From a virus, in the IMG/VR virus record IMGVR_UViG_3300032282_003429, positions 1-28,123 of that record: a DNA stretch of 28,123 bases. One strand, 5' to 3'. Below the pieces are notes generated by a model that worked only from the letters and a program-made list of their open reading frames with translations, was not told the origin of the DNA and did no database searches. The position numbers and the translations under genes were made by a program. Positions 1-6,068 of the stretch are shown piece after piece; positions within the stretch are counted from its first letter, which is position 1, and every line of letters starts with the position of its first letter.

Positions 1-15
1 CACTAGGAGATACTC

Positions 16-309
16 ATGCAATTCGAACACGAAATTGTCCGCCTCGATGGAGACGTTGATATCGTCGATATTGAGATCAAAATCACCCGCCGCTACGCTG
101 GCCCTACGATCAGTTTTTTTGAGCCGTCGCTTGCAGGCGAGTATGATTTTGCTTGCTATTATGATGGCTACGAAGTCACTGCGCGGGAGCTTGCAAAACT
201 GGTCGGCGCTGATGACGCTGATCATTACATTGAAAGCACGCTTGACAAAGCCGACGAAGATTTCTTTGAAGACGGCGATTACGATGAGGGTGATCGTTAT
301 GTTGTATAA
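16..309 (+). CDS. Small acidic phage protein, unknown function
   Basis: A 97-residue protein that I do not recognise. The ATG at 16 follows a strong ribosome binding site, CTAGGAGA at 3-10, a motif reused before several other rightward genes here. The N-terminal half alternates charged and hydrophobic residues as expected for beta strands. The C-terminal third is very acidic (ADEDFFEDGDYDEGD), which could suit a DNA mimic or a regulator binding a basic partner, but that is speculation. It overlaps the next gene by 11 bases, so the two are probably translationally coupled in the first early operon. Confidence 0.75.
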   Translation: MQFEHEIVRLDGDVDIVDIEIKITRRYAGPTISFFEPSLAGEYDFACYYDGYEVTARELAKLVGADDADHYIESTLDKADEDFFEDGDYDEGDRYVV

Positions 310-490
310 TATCGAAGATTTACCCCGCGTCTTGCGCGAACGTCTCGCCCGCAAAAGCTCTGTGCGCTTTAATTGGCGCTGGGTCTGGGCGCAATGGTAC
401 ACCGGCATGCCGGTTGATTACTTGCTTAATCTTATGGATGAAATTGAACAGGAGCATAGCCGTGAACCGTCCATTTCCGCAGATCAATAA
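299..490 (+). CDS. Small hypothetical protein (63 aa)
   Basis: A longer reading frame is open upstream, but that part is a shadow of the preceding gene. The ATG at 299 has a purine-rich GAGGGTGAT just upstream and overlaps the previous stop, which suggests coupling. The protein is basic at the N-terminus, has an aromatic patch (FNWRWVWAQWYTGM) and an acidic helix at the C-terminus. No family was recognised. The next gene starts inside its 3' end at GTG 462. Confidence 0.6.
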   Translation: MLYNIEDLPRVLRERLARKSSVRFNWRWVWAQWYTGMPVDYLLNLMDEIEQEHSREPSISADQ

Positions 491-728
491 CAATGGAACT
501 CCGGGGCAAGATTTGCTCGATCAACAATTGGAGATCATCGAGGCCTGCGAGGCCTTGATCAAAGCCCTCCGCCGGGCAACGCCTAATGGCCGCGATTACA
601 TTCAATCCGGCTCCAAGGCTCTGATCGAGGCTGCGGGAATGCACTTGTCATCGATTACTGCGGTCGATGATGTAATGAAGCAGGCGCGTGAGATTGCGCT
701 TGCAATTCACCAACAGATGAAACGCTAG
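462..728 (+). CDS. Small hypothetical helical protein (88 aa), GTG start
   Basis: The GTG at 462 was chosen because CAGGAG (449-454) sits at ribosome-binding distance. An in-frame ATG at 414 has no comparable site and would overlap the previous gene by a further 48 bases. The product looks largely alpha-helical (DLLDQQLEIIEACEALIKAL, then a C-terminal amphipathic helix) with a charged tail. It ends in CGC TAG, where the TAG is part of the next gene's CTAGGAGA ribosome binding site. Function unknown. Confidence 0.6.
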   Translation: MNRPFPQINNNGTPGQDLLDQQLEIIEACEALIKALRRATPNGRDYIQSGSKALIEAAGMHLSSITAVDDVMKQAREIALAIHQQMKR

Positions 729-737
729 GAGATGCCA

Positions 738-980
738 ATGTTACCGTATCGTTTGAATGCCAATGAAGAGCGTGCCCTGAAGGTTCTGAAGGCCGGGGGA
801 AGCCTGCGGATCACCCGCGAACATGGCGAACTAAACATGCGCCTGTTTGACGCCCATGATGTTATGCAGCCCGGATTTTATCACAGCACGATCATCACGT
901 TGGAAAGGTTGGGTGCCATCCAGCCATACAAAGCCGGTGGCACCCCATGCCTTGGAATTTACGTGCTAGCTCAACATTGA
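738..980 (+). CDS. Small hypothetical protein, possible winged-helix
   Basis: Two in-frame ATGs exist, at 732 and 738. The ribosome binding site AGGAG (727-731) abuts the first but is correctly spaced from the second, so 738 is preferred. The 80-residue product has a helix (NANEERALKVLKAGG) followed by strands and another helix (YHSTIITLERLGAIQPY), which could form a small winged-helix fold. This is a weak structural guess. It is the last gene of the first rightward operon, and its end overlaps the convergent leftward gene by 15 bases. A terminator-like hairpin follows. Confidence 0.65.
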   Translation: MLPYRLNANEERALKVLKAGGSLRITREHGELNMRLFDAHDVMQPGFYHSTIITLERLGAIQPYKAGGTPCLGIYVLAQH

Positions 981-1217
981 TTTGAGCCACCGCGCCCATG
1001 GACCGGCGGTTTTCTTTTTGTGGCCTAGATCGATTTGCCTTTGACGGTCCAAAAGAAGAGCTTTCTTTGTGATCCGTGCAATGTATGCAAGCTCCGACGT
1101 TGGCTCTAACTTTTCTGGCAGCACGCGCAAAATATCGCGCAAGGCCCGCACTGCGGCGTCAGCCCGGTGAACCTCATCAATCAGCCGCTGGAGCGGCACT
1201 TGTTGGCTGTCGATCAT
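966..1217 (-). CDS. Small hypothetical helical protein (83 aa)
   Basis: Leftward gene. An in-frame TTG at 1250 exists, but the ATG at 1217 is the more natural start. It overlaps the 3' end of the HTH gene 1177-1440 by 41 bases, so the two form an antisense pair between two rightward operons. The protein is a long amphipathic helix (DEVHRADAAVRALRDILRVL) followed by a basic segment (KKKTAGPWARWLK). Function unknown. It may act with the upstream HTH protein. Confidence 0.55.
   Translation of the reverse strand: MIDSQQVPLQRLIDEVHRADAAVRALRDILRVLPEKLEPTSELAYIARITKKALLLDRQRQIDLGHKKKTAGPWARWLKSMLS
989..1019 (+). terminator. Probable rho-independent terminator of first early operon
   Basis: ACCGC (989-993) can pair with GCGGT (1006-1010), closing a 12-base loop that contains the palindrome CCATGG. 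A T-rich run (TTTTCTTTTT) follows at 1010-1019. It lies directly after the stop at 980 and inside the 3' end of the convergent leftward gene. The stem is short, so the terminator is plausible rather than certain. Confidence 0.45.
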
Positions 1218-1440
1218 GTTTTTTCCACCGCTTGTCGGGATTGATAACAAAATAGACAGCGCATGGCGTCACACCAAAAGCTCGCGCAATGTCGGCATAA
1301 CGCATGCCATCAGCGCGCATGGTGCGAGCCTCTGCGTGCCACGAGCCTGAGCCGCGGCCCTTTTGTCGAGGTGGGAACTTTGTTGGGTCTGTTTCCTGAG
1401 TATCAACTGAGCGTCCGACATTTTCTGGGTCGGGCGTCAT
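1177..1440 (-). CDS. Small HTH DNA-binding protein
   Basis: An 87-residue protein. The ATG at 1440 is preceded on the minus strand by GGGAGA. Residues about 35-70 (ending in RYADIARAFGVTPCAVYFVI) read as a homeodomain/resolvase-like helix-turn-helix, a pattern common in small phage regulators. The flanking segments are polar and probably disordered. It is transcribed divergently from the secreted hydrolase at 1539 and may regulate that shared 98-base intergenic region. The target is inferred, not shown. Confidence 0.7.
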   Translation of the reverse strand: MTPDPENVGRSVDTQETDPTKFPPRQKGRGSGSWHAEARTMRADGMRYADIARAFGVTPCAVYFVINPDKRWKKHDRQPTSAAPAAD

Positions 1441-1538
1441 TAGGTTCTCCCTTTTTGTAAACGTGGGATTTTATGCTTGCCATGTGTCAATTACATTTGC
1501 AAGGCTCTTCTCCCCGGAAAGTAAAACGGAGAATGTAA
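1441..1538. promoter_or_regulatory. Divergent intergenic regulatory region
   Basis: This 98-base gap separates the start of the leftward HTH gene from the start of the rightward hydrolase, so it must drive at least two transcripts. It contains TGTAAA at 1456-1461, TTACAT at 1491-1496 and ATGTAAAT at 1533-1540. An inverted pair CTTGC (1476-1480) / GCAAG (1499-1503) brackets TTGACA-like bases read on the minus strand (1490-1485). No well-spaced -35/-10 pair was found, so promoter positions are not assigned. Confidence 0.5.
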
Positions 1539-2009
1539 ATGCGTAAGACACTTATCGCGCTAACAATTGCCATCGCGTTTATCGCGCCAGCATCAAGCGC
1601 ATCCGCATCCATTTCACCTTTGATCAATCAGGTTGGCTCAAGCCGCCCAAGCGATTGCCCGCGGCTATGGTGCGGTTGTTGGCTGCGTAAGGCACTTGCC
1701 CGCATGGGCTACTCCACGCACGGTGCATCCAATCTTGCCCGTGCCTACGCATCCTACGGCACCAGAGCGACACCCGGCGCTACCGGCTCGATCATGGTCA
1801 TGCGCGGCCATGTGGGCCTCGTCGTAGGACGCTGCGATAACAGTCACGTCAAACTGCTATCCGGCAATCATAATCATCGCGTTGGCGTTGGTTGTTATCC
1901 CATGAGGCGAGCAATTGCATGGCGCAAGCCCGCCAAAGGATATGTAGAAAGCGTTGCGGTGCCGGTTGCCGACACGCCGCCGCGGGCGCGATACAATTTC
2001 AATCGCTAA
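1539..2009 (+). CDS. Secreted CHAP/NlpC-like cysteine hydrolase (TIGR02594-like)
   Basis: A 156-residue protein with a clear signal peptide: basic MRK, a hydrophobic core (LIALTIAIAFIA) and an ASA-type cleavage site near residue 24. The mature part resembles the TIGR02594/CHAP amidase-peptidase group. A Trp-Cys pair (W44-C45) heads a helix where the nucleophile is expected, GHVGLVVG supplies the histidine (H91), and SGNHNHRVGV (around 108-117) supplies the strand with a polar third residue. The family cleaves peptidoglycan peptides or amides, so a periplasmic role in lysis or wall remodelling is likely. It lies far from the late lysis cassette, alone between two regulatory gaps. GGAGA at 1528-1532 precedes the ATG. 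Confidence 0.75.
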   Translation: MRKTLIALTIAIAFIAPASSASASISPLINQVGSSRPSDCPRLWCGCWLRKALARMGYSTHGASNLARAYASYGTRATPGATGSIMVMRGHVGLVVGRCDNSHVKLLSGNHNHRVGVGCYPMRRAIAWRKPAKGYVESVAVPVADTPPRARYNFNR

Positions 2010-2169
2010 TCCACCAAAAACCTAAGGGGGAAATGGGCTAAGTTTTTTGCACATTTCCTTCACTACCCACTTTGGGCATTCTTTACAAAAAAGATTTGTG
2101 TCATCCTGAAATCGTGATACACATATGTCACCGGCAGCGCGGTGCTGCCGCCATCACTAGGAGACACCA
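2010..2169. promoter_or_regulatory. Intergenic region with two hairpins and a palindrome
   Basis: A 160-base gap with no gene. GGAAATGGGC (2029-2038) pairs with GCACATTTCC (2049-2058) with one mismatch. A TTTACA box lies at 2082-2087. ACATATGT (2121-2128) is a perfect 8-base palindrome. CGGCAGC (2132-2138) pairs perfectly with GCTGCCG (2144-2150) just before the CTAGGAGA ribosome binding site (2157-2164). The last hairpin would sit in the 5' leader of the gene at 2170 and could modulate its translation. A promoter is expected here but none is convincingly spaced. Confidence 0.45.
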
Positions 2170-2469
2170 ATGTCCATCGCCCTTCTTTCCGCTTCTGACC
2201 TTTGCGACGAAATTGGCAAGCTCGACGGCGCCCTCAAGGCCATCGAGGCGCAGCTCAAGGCTGCTAAGGCTGAGTTCAAGGCGCGCGGCCTCGATAGCGC
2301 CGTTGGCGCGTCCTACGAAGTCAGCAAGACCGTCGCCATTCGGCAGACGCTCGATGTCGAGGCCGTCAAGGCCGACATGGGTCAAGCTTGGTTCGACGAC
2401 CACAGCAAGCTGGCTGAGATCGAGACGATCCGCATCAAGGCCAAGAAGCCGGTCGTTATCATCGCCTAA
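2170..2469 (+). CDS. Small coiled-coil phage protein (99 aa)
   Basis: The ATG at 2170 follows CTAGGAGA (2157-2164). Residues 8-40 form a strongly heptad-like helix (KLDGALKAIEAQLKAAKAEF), followed by a short beta/helix domain ending in a basic, hydrophobic tail (IKAKKPVVIIA). The layout loosely recalls small phage proteins encoded near recombination genes, such as Gp157-like proteins, but I do not assign a family. A strong terminator follows, so it appears to be transcribed as a single-gene unit. Confidence 0.7.
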   Translation: MSIALLSASDLCDEIGKLDGALKAIEAQLKAAKAEFKARGLDSAVGASYEVSKTVAIRQTLDVEAVKADMGQAWFDDHSKLAEIETIRIKAKKPVVIIA

Positions 2470-2476
2470 TCAACGC

Positions 2477-2506
2477 GGGAGGGTCGGAAAAACCCTCCCC
2501 CTTTTT
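2477..2506 (+). terminator. Rho-independent terminator
   Basis: A perfect 8-base stem, GGGAGGGT (2477-2484) with ACCCTCCC (2492-2499), a 7-base loop CGGAAAA, then CC and five T. It sits eight bases after the stop at 2469 and before the next ribosome binding site. This is the clearest terminator in the window. Confidence 0.85.
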
Positions 2507-2533
2507 CCGAATGTAAATCTAGGAGACAAAACC

Positions 2534-2893
2534 ATGAAAGCCATTCTCATTGACCCGGAAACCCAGACCATCTCCGAAGTGGAGTATGATGGCGACTATA
2601 AGACCATCTGCAAGCTCATTGACGCTGATGGTTTTGCTGTTGTGTATATCGACAATGATAACAACTCAGATGCCGTTTACGTTGATGATGATGGTCTGTT
2701 CACAGACAAGAAGTTTTTCTGGGCCAGTGGCTGGTCGCAGCCCTTGGCTGGCAAGGGTCTTGTCCTTGGAACAGATGATGCCGGTGATAGCATTTCGCCG
2801 CGCATCACGTTGAGGAAGCTCAAAACTCAAATCAAGTTCATGGATCGCAATGTAGTTGGCGTGCTGACACGCGCCGGGCTGTTCGATCTATGA
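2534..2893 (+). CDS. Hypothetical phage protein, DUF3846-like N-terminus
   Basis: A 119-residue protein from ATG 2534, preceded by CTAGGAGA (2519-2526). A longer frame upstream to 2072 is only a shadow of the previous gene. The start (MKAILIDPETQTISEVEYDG, then YKTICKLIDADGFAVVYID) resembles the small phage proteins grouped as DUF3846, whose function is unknown. The middle is acidic (DNDNNSDAVYVDDDGLF). Its stop overlaps the next ATG (ATGA at 2890-2893), so it heads a three-gene coupled unit ending in a Cro-like regulator. Confidence 0.7.
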   Translation: MKAILIDPETQTISEVEYDGDYKTICKLIDADGFAVVYIDNDNNSDAVYVDDDGLFTDKKFFWASGWSQPLAGKGLVLGTDDAGDSISPRITLRKLKTQIKFMDRNVVGVLTRAGLFDL

Positions 2894-3021
2894 GGGTCAA
2901 ATACCTCAAACCGGCGGTTCCCAAACGGGAGCCGCCCAAAATCCGCGATGAGGAAACTGACGAAATCCTCATCTGGCCCGACACTTTAGAGCAGGAACTA
3001 AAAAAGGCAGGACTAATATGA
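2890..3021 (+). CDS. Very small coupled protein (43 aa)
   Basis: A 44-codon frame from ATG 2890 to TGA 3021. It overlaps the upstream stop by ATGA, and its own stop overlaps the start of the Cro-like gene by ATGA (3018-3021). This double overlap, with no other gene in these 125 bases, supports real translation. The product starts basic and proline-rich (KYLKPAVPKREPPK), then has an acidic helix (DEETDEILIWPDTLEQEL). It may be a peptide cofactor of a neighbour. Unknown function. Confidence 0.55.
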   Translation: MRVKYLKPAVPKREPPKIRDEETDEILIWPDTLEQELKKAGLI

Positions 3022-3215
3022 CACCGGAAGAATTTCAGGCTTTTGTAAACGCCATCCAAGAAAAGCACGGCATCAGCAAATTGCGCCTTGCAGCAGCACT
3101 TGGTTGCCAGAAAGACAGTATCAAAAGATGGGAAGAGCGGGGCGCGCCGTTTTACATAAATCTTGCTGCTGCTGCTCTTATGGCAGGGTTGGACCCTTTT
3201 TCAAAAACGGCTTAA
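3018..3215 (+). CDS. Cro-like HTH regulator
   Basis: A 65-residue protein starting in the ATGA overlap with the previous small gene. KLRLAAALGCQKDSIKRWEE forms a lambda-type helix-turn-helix, and the following helix ends in a typical small-regulator tail (AAALMAGLDPF). The size matches Cro-type single-domain repressors. Its 3' end overlaps the convergent nuclease-like gene by 38 bases, so no separate terminator space exists. Likely targets are the early intergenic regions. No partner CI-type repressor with a cleavage domain, and no integrase, is visible in this window. Confidence 0.75.
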   Translation: MTPEEFQAFVNAIQEKHGISKLRLAAALGCQKDSIKRWEERGAPFYINLAAAALMAGLDPFSKTA

Positions 3216-3576
3216 AACTGCTGGTCGGGATCTCCACGCAACGACGCTGAAACTCGGCCTCTTTTATTTTGAGCTTTTCTCCCGGTTCAAATTTATACCA
3301 GCCAGCCTGATCCGGCCATTGAATGGCTAGCACGTATGGAACTCGTAAAACCTCCGCGGCCCTAATCCCCACTTCGACCGCATCTGCCGGTATTTCCTCA
3401 AATGCTCTAGGATCGCTCAGGATGGCCGTATGGCGGTATTCGACCGTCGCCAGTGCCTTGGCCTCCATTTTCTGTAAATCGACCAGAAGATAGTCTGCTG
3501 GGCCTTTGAGAGGCATCCATATGCAATGGACACCCCAAGTTTCCGCAAAAACGGATCTCAATTTTTCATCAAGCAC
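3178..3576 (-). CDS. PD-(D/E)XK-like small nuclease, tentative
   Basis: The last gene of the leftward replication block. GTG 3576 overlaps the helicase stop by 8 bases and has AGGA about nine bases upstream. An ATG at 3603 is in frame but lacks a ribosome binding site. The layout suggests a restriction-like nuclease fold: an N-terminal Glu (FAETWG), PADYLLVD with an Asp after a hydrophobic turn, ATVEYRH giving an E-x-R in place of E-x-K, then VPYVLAIQW as a core strand. The Lys-to-Arg substitution and overall divergence make the activity uncertain. It could be a replication-associated endonuclease or an inactive relative. Confidence 0.6.
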   Translation of the reverse strand: MLDEKLRSVFAETWGVHCIWMPLKGPADYLLVDLQKMEAKALATVEYRHTAILSDPRAFEEIPADAVEVGIRAAEVLRVPYVLAIQWPDQAGWYKFEPGEKLKIKEAEFQRRCVEIPTSSFKPFLKKGPTLP

Positions 3577-5059
3577 GGGCGAAGATCCTGTCCTGCCGGT
3601 CATACAGCATATATGTGGCGCCTAAATTCCCTGTTTCCGGCTGGTAACGGACCTTGCACACCCGGATAATGCTGGTGGAGCTCGTCTCCGGGTCGCCGGT
3701 GCGGGCCACAACGATGCCGTGATCCGCCTTATTGGCCCAATGCGAGCTATCGCTGACAGAATACAGGCTCAACTCTTCAGCATCGCGGTTACCGGCTGAT
3801 TTTGTTGGATGCGCCACTACAACAATGCAAACATCGTACTGCCGCCCGAACTTTTTCAGCGCTTGAATAGCCCTCCCAGTATATTCGGTCGCGCTTTCAT
3901 CGCCCCGCTTGGCATGCTCGATTTCGTTCCACGGATCGATCACGAACATTTTTACGCCGTGCCGGATCACCGCGACCTCCATGCGATCGAGCAGCCAATG
4001 AATATCGTGGACCTCATCGCTTGTCGCGTCTGGCGCGATAAAGTAAAAACGCCGCTCCATGAATTCATCGGGCGTGAGATCCATATCCGGCGATCCGACG
4101 CGCGATGACATGTGCTTGAAGATACGGGTCACCTGATCAGTTACATAAGGCTTTACGCGCATTTCGAAACTGGCGAGGCCGATGTTCCACTGGTGGAGAT
4201 ACGCCACCTGCGTCGCCATCTGAACCGTCCATGTCGATTTACCTTGGCCGGGAAAGCCAGTAACCACAACGAAACTTGGCGTATACAACATGAGCTTATC
4301 GTCCAGATCTTTGAAGCCGGTGCTGACCGGCACGAAGGCTGGCTCTGGTGGCAAATCGCTGTAACGGTAAACACCGCTGACCGGGTAAGGCTTTGCGTCG
4401 GCGATGATCTGCATAACGGCCTTCCGCCCGTGCTTTACCAGCACGTCATTGAAGTCCTTGCAGCCCTCTGGATATGTAACGAAAGAACACCGGATGCGAT
4501 CCAACCGACGCACTAGCTCTGCCGCAAGCCTGCGCCCGGGCCCGTCGGCATCGGTGGCGATGATGATCCGCGTCACCGCCTTCAGCGCCGTCCAGTCGTT
4601 AAGCAGGAAAGAATATTTATCGTCATCCTGCGGGTTGATATCAGACGTTCCCTCCGGCACCGCGATCAGATTGCCATGTGCATCGCGGGCTGGCGGCGCC
4701 CCATCTGGAACGCTCACAGCAAAAGGATAGCCCGCAGAAAGAACCGCCAAGCAATCCATTTCGCCTTCCGTGATCACAAGCGCATTGTCAGGCAGCGTTG
4801 GATCGTCGAGCACATCGGCATTGAAAAATACCTTCTTGGCCGCACCGGCCTTCTGCCAGAAGGTTTTTCCGGGGCCACGGTACTTCGCGCCAATCTCTTC
4901 GCCATTGCGAGTGAAGGGATAGACAAGAATTGTCCCGGCGCTATCTGGCTCTACCCCATCCTGCCCGCGCTTCGCGCTGTAGAGCCCCATAGCCACCGCT
5001 ATTTCCACGTCGATCTCCCGGCTTGCCAGCCAATCGAGGTGTTTTTCGCTGAGTGTCAT
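3569..5059 (-). CDS. Primase-helicase, Toprim plus RecA-like helicase (T7 gp4/Twinkle type)
   Basis: A 496-residue replication enzyme. Residues about 92-125 (ALVITEGEMDCLAVL) carry the Toprim glutamate E98, and IIIATDADGPG (166-175) is the Toprim DxD. Walker A is GFPGQGKST (268-276), the Walker B-like strand is KMFVIDPWNEI with D375, and CIVVVAHPTK (411-420) matches the following sensor strand of DnaB/gp4 helicases. It is expected to unwind DNA at the fork and prime the lagging strand. The usual N-terminal zinc domain is missing from this frame and is encoded just upstream in another frame. ATG 5059 has GGGAG eight bases upstream. Confidence 0.9.
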   Translation of the reverse strand: MTLSEKHLDWLASREIDVEIAVAMGLYSAKRGQDGVEPDSAGTILVYPFTRNGEEIGAKYRGPGKTFWQKAGAAKKVFFNADVLDDPTLPDNALVITEGEMDCLAVLSAGYPFAVSVPDGAPPARDAHGNLIAVPEGTSDINPQDDDKYSFLLNDWTALKAVTRIIIATDADGPGRRLAAELVRRLDRIRCSFVTYPEGCKDFNDVLVKHGRKAVMQIIADAKPYPVSGVYRYSDLPPEPAFVPVSTGFKDLDDKLMLYTPSFVVVTGFPGQGKSTWTVQMATQVAYLHQWNIGLASFEMRVKPYVTDQVTRIFKHMSSRVGSPDMDLTPDEFMERRFYFIAPDATSDEVHDIHWLLDRMEVAVIRHGVKMFVIDPWNEIEHAKRGDESATEYTGRAIQALKKFGRQYDVCIVVVAHPTKSAGNRDAEELSLYSVSDSSHWANKADHGIVVARTGDPETSSTSIIRVCKVRYQPETGNLGATYMLYDRQDRIFARA

Positions 5060-5261
5060 CTAGCAATCTCCCATCCGTCCAATTGCAATTGAAGCACCGA
5101 ACTCCTACGCCCGTCTCATCGATCCTGACGGACAAGCACTTATCGGCCTTCTTTTTTCTCGTGTGCGAACATTTCGGACATGTTGTTTTCCATGTGCCGC
5201 GGCTTAGTCCATTCCTTCCCGGCGATATTCCTAAATCCTCCAGCAGCTCGATGATCGACAT
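4941..5261 (-). CDS. Zinc-ribbon primase domain in a separate overlapping frame
   Basis: The frame encodes 106 residues. Residues 1-66 look like the CHC2/zinc-binding domain of phage primases: CPKC (28-31), a basic strand (HTRKKKADKCLSV), and CFNC (56-59) followed by the W-T-D-G seen in this family. This domain reads the priming template sequence. From about residue 67 the frame runs out of phase over the first 119 bases of the Toprim-helicase gene, giving a low-complexity basic tail. Either this is a separate small primase subunit, or a +1 shift near 5050 fuses the two, or one base is miscalled. It lies 45 bases downstream of the replication protein gene. Confidence 0.75.
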   Translation of the reverse strand: MSIIELLEDLGISPGRNGLSRGTWKTTCPKCSHTRKKKADKCLSVRIDETGVGVRCFNCNWTDGRLLDDTQRKTPRLAGKPGDRRGNSGGYGALQREARAGWGRAR

Positions 5262-5306
5262 GCAATTTTACCCTGCGTCTAATCGTTACATTTTTCCGAA
5301 TACGCA

Positions 5307-6056
5307 TTAGCAGAACCCTCCACCTATGCGGATCTTTTTTGCCGCCACGGGTTTGTAATCATCCTCGAAACGGCGTTGATTTAGAAACGTCACCGCCTGC
5401 GCGATGTAACGAGGATCGTCGGCCTGAGCGGCGTAGGCCAGCGTACCGACCATGATCGCATCATGCGATACGCCAGCATCGATCAGCTGGCTGTAGCTGC
5501 GCCATGCCTCGAACTTAGGATTGCCACCCTGCCGCTTGGGATATGCCGCCCAGAAGGCTTCAAACGCCGGTGAGTAATTTACAACCACACTGGCCTTCCG
5601 CTTGCGAGCCGGTTTCTGCTTTGGGGGGGCTATAGGGGGGTTATTATCTTTGATAGGTTCTATGATAGTATAGTGTGAACTGAGTTCACGCGAAGATGTC
5701 GTAGAGTTCACATCGGCGGCATCATCTGATTTCACATCGTGTGCTTCTAATTTCACATCACATGCGTCAGATTTCACATCGTCAGCGTCTGATTTCACAA
5801 GCTGATAGACGTTAAAAACGCGCCCTGAAACACCTGCTGCCCGGCTGCTTTTCCTTACAAGACCGATGTCAGCAAGGTGATTTACAATCGAAATCACATG
5901 CCGCCTGCTGATGCCAGCATCCTCCGCCAATTTCTCTTGCGACGGCCAACAGAAACCGTTCTCGTCGGCATAATTAGCCATGACCATCAGCACCACCTTA
6001 ACAGCAGGCGCTTTGGTTTTTTGCTTGATAGCCCAAGCCATGTAACTGAAACACAT
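5307..6056 (-). CDS. Winged-HTH replication initiator protein
   Basis: A 249-residue protein. The ATG at 6056 follows AGAGG; upstream in-frame codons to 6122 would run through operator-like repeats and are rejected. Residues 6-86 are an HTH_36-type domain (NGFCWPSQEKLAEDAGISRR, then HVISIVNHLADIGLV). A seven-residue repeat (VKSDADD, VKSDACD, VKLEAHD) spans about 87-115, then a disordered Pro/Lys linker. Residues 160-232 hold the replication-protein C-terminal signature (FEAFWAAYPKRQGG and a helical tail). Like lambda O, it probably binds the origin and recruits a helicase. The heptad repeat comes from DNA iterons lying inside the gene. Confidence 0.8.
   Translation of the reverse strand: MCFSYMAWAIKQKTKAPAVKVVLMVMANYADENGFCWPSQEKLAEDAGISRRHVISIVNHLADIGLVRKSSRAAGVSGRVFNVYQLVKSDADDVKSDACDVKLEAHDVKSDDAADVNSTTSSRELSSHYTIIEPIKDNNPPIAPPKQKPARKRKASVVVNYSPAFEAFWAAYPKRQGGNPKFEAWRSYSQLIDAGVSHDAIMVGTLAYAAQADDPRYIAQAVTFLNQRRFEDDYKPVAAKKIRIGGGFC
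5641..5799. other. Candidate replication origin with iterons
   Basis: Inside the replication gene, TTCACATC occurs at 5707-5714, 5731-5738, 5752-5759 and 5773-5780, with TTCACA at 5794-5799. The spacing is 24, 21, 21 and 21 bases, about two helical turns. A perfect 15-base palindrome, GTGAACT-G-AGTTCAC (5675-5689), supplies further TTCAC cores in both orientations. Next to it, 5641-5676 is about 75% A+T by my count, suitable for melting. In lambda the origin has the same arrangement: iterons in the middle of gene O with an AT-rich flank. The function here is inferred from that architecture. Confidence 0.6.
5707..5799. repeat. 21-24 base direct repeats (TTCACATC iterons)
   Basis: Four full TTCACATC copies and one TTCACA copy in direct orientation. 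The context is best kept as TCTGATTTCACATCG. In the protein they give the heptad V-K-S-D-A-x-D, so selection on the protein, on the DNA, or on both could maintain them. Confidence 0.8.
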
Positions 6057-6065
6057 CGTGGATAA
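6057..6065 (-). promoter_or_regulatory. DnaA-box-like site
   Basis: Read on the minus strand the sequence is TTATCCACG, eight of nine positions of the DnaA consensus TTATNCACA. It lies directly upstream of the replication gene's ATG. A single box could occur by chance, but the position next to the initiator gene is suggestive. Confidence 0.4.
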
Positions 6066-6068
6066 CCT

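Noticed and set aside
35-298. N-terminal extension of the 299-490 gene
   Set aside because: It overlaps the first gene entirely, has no ribosome binding site and shadow-like composition.
1485-1490. TTGACA on the minus strand as a classical -35 box
   Set aside because: No -10 element at 16-18 bases; the nearest TAAAAT is only 10 bases away.
2072-2893. Long 273-residue frame running into the DUF3846-like gene
   Set aside because: The first half lies out of frame over the gene at 2170 and is Ser/Arg-rich. The ATG at 2534 has a strong CTAGGAGA site.
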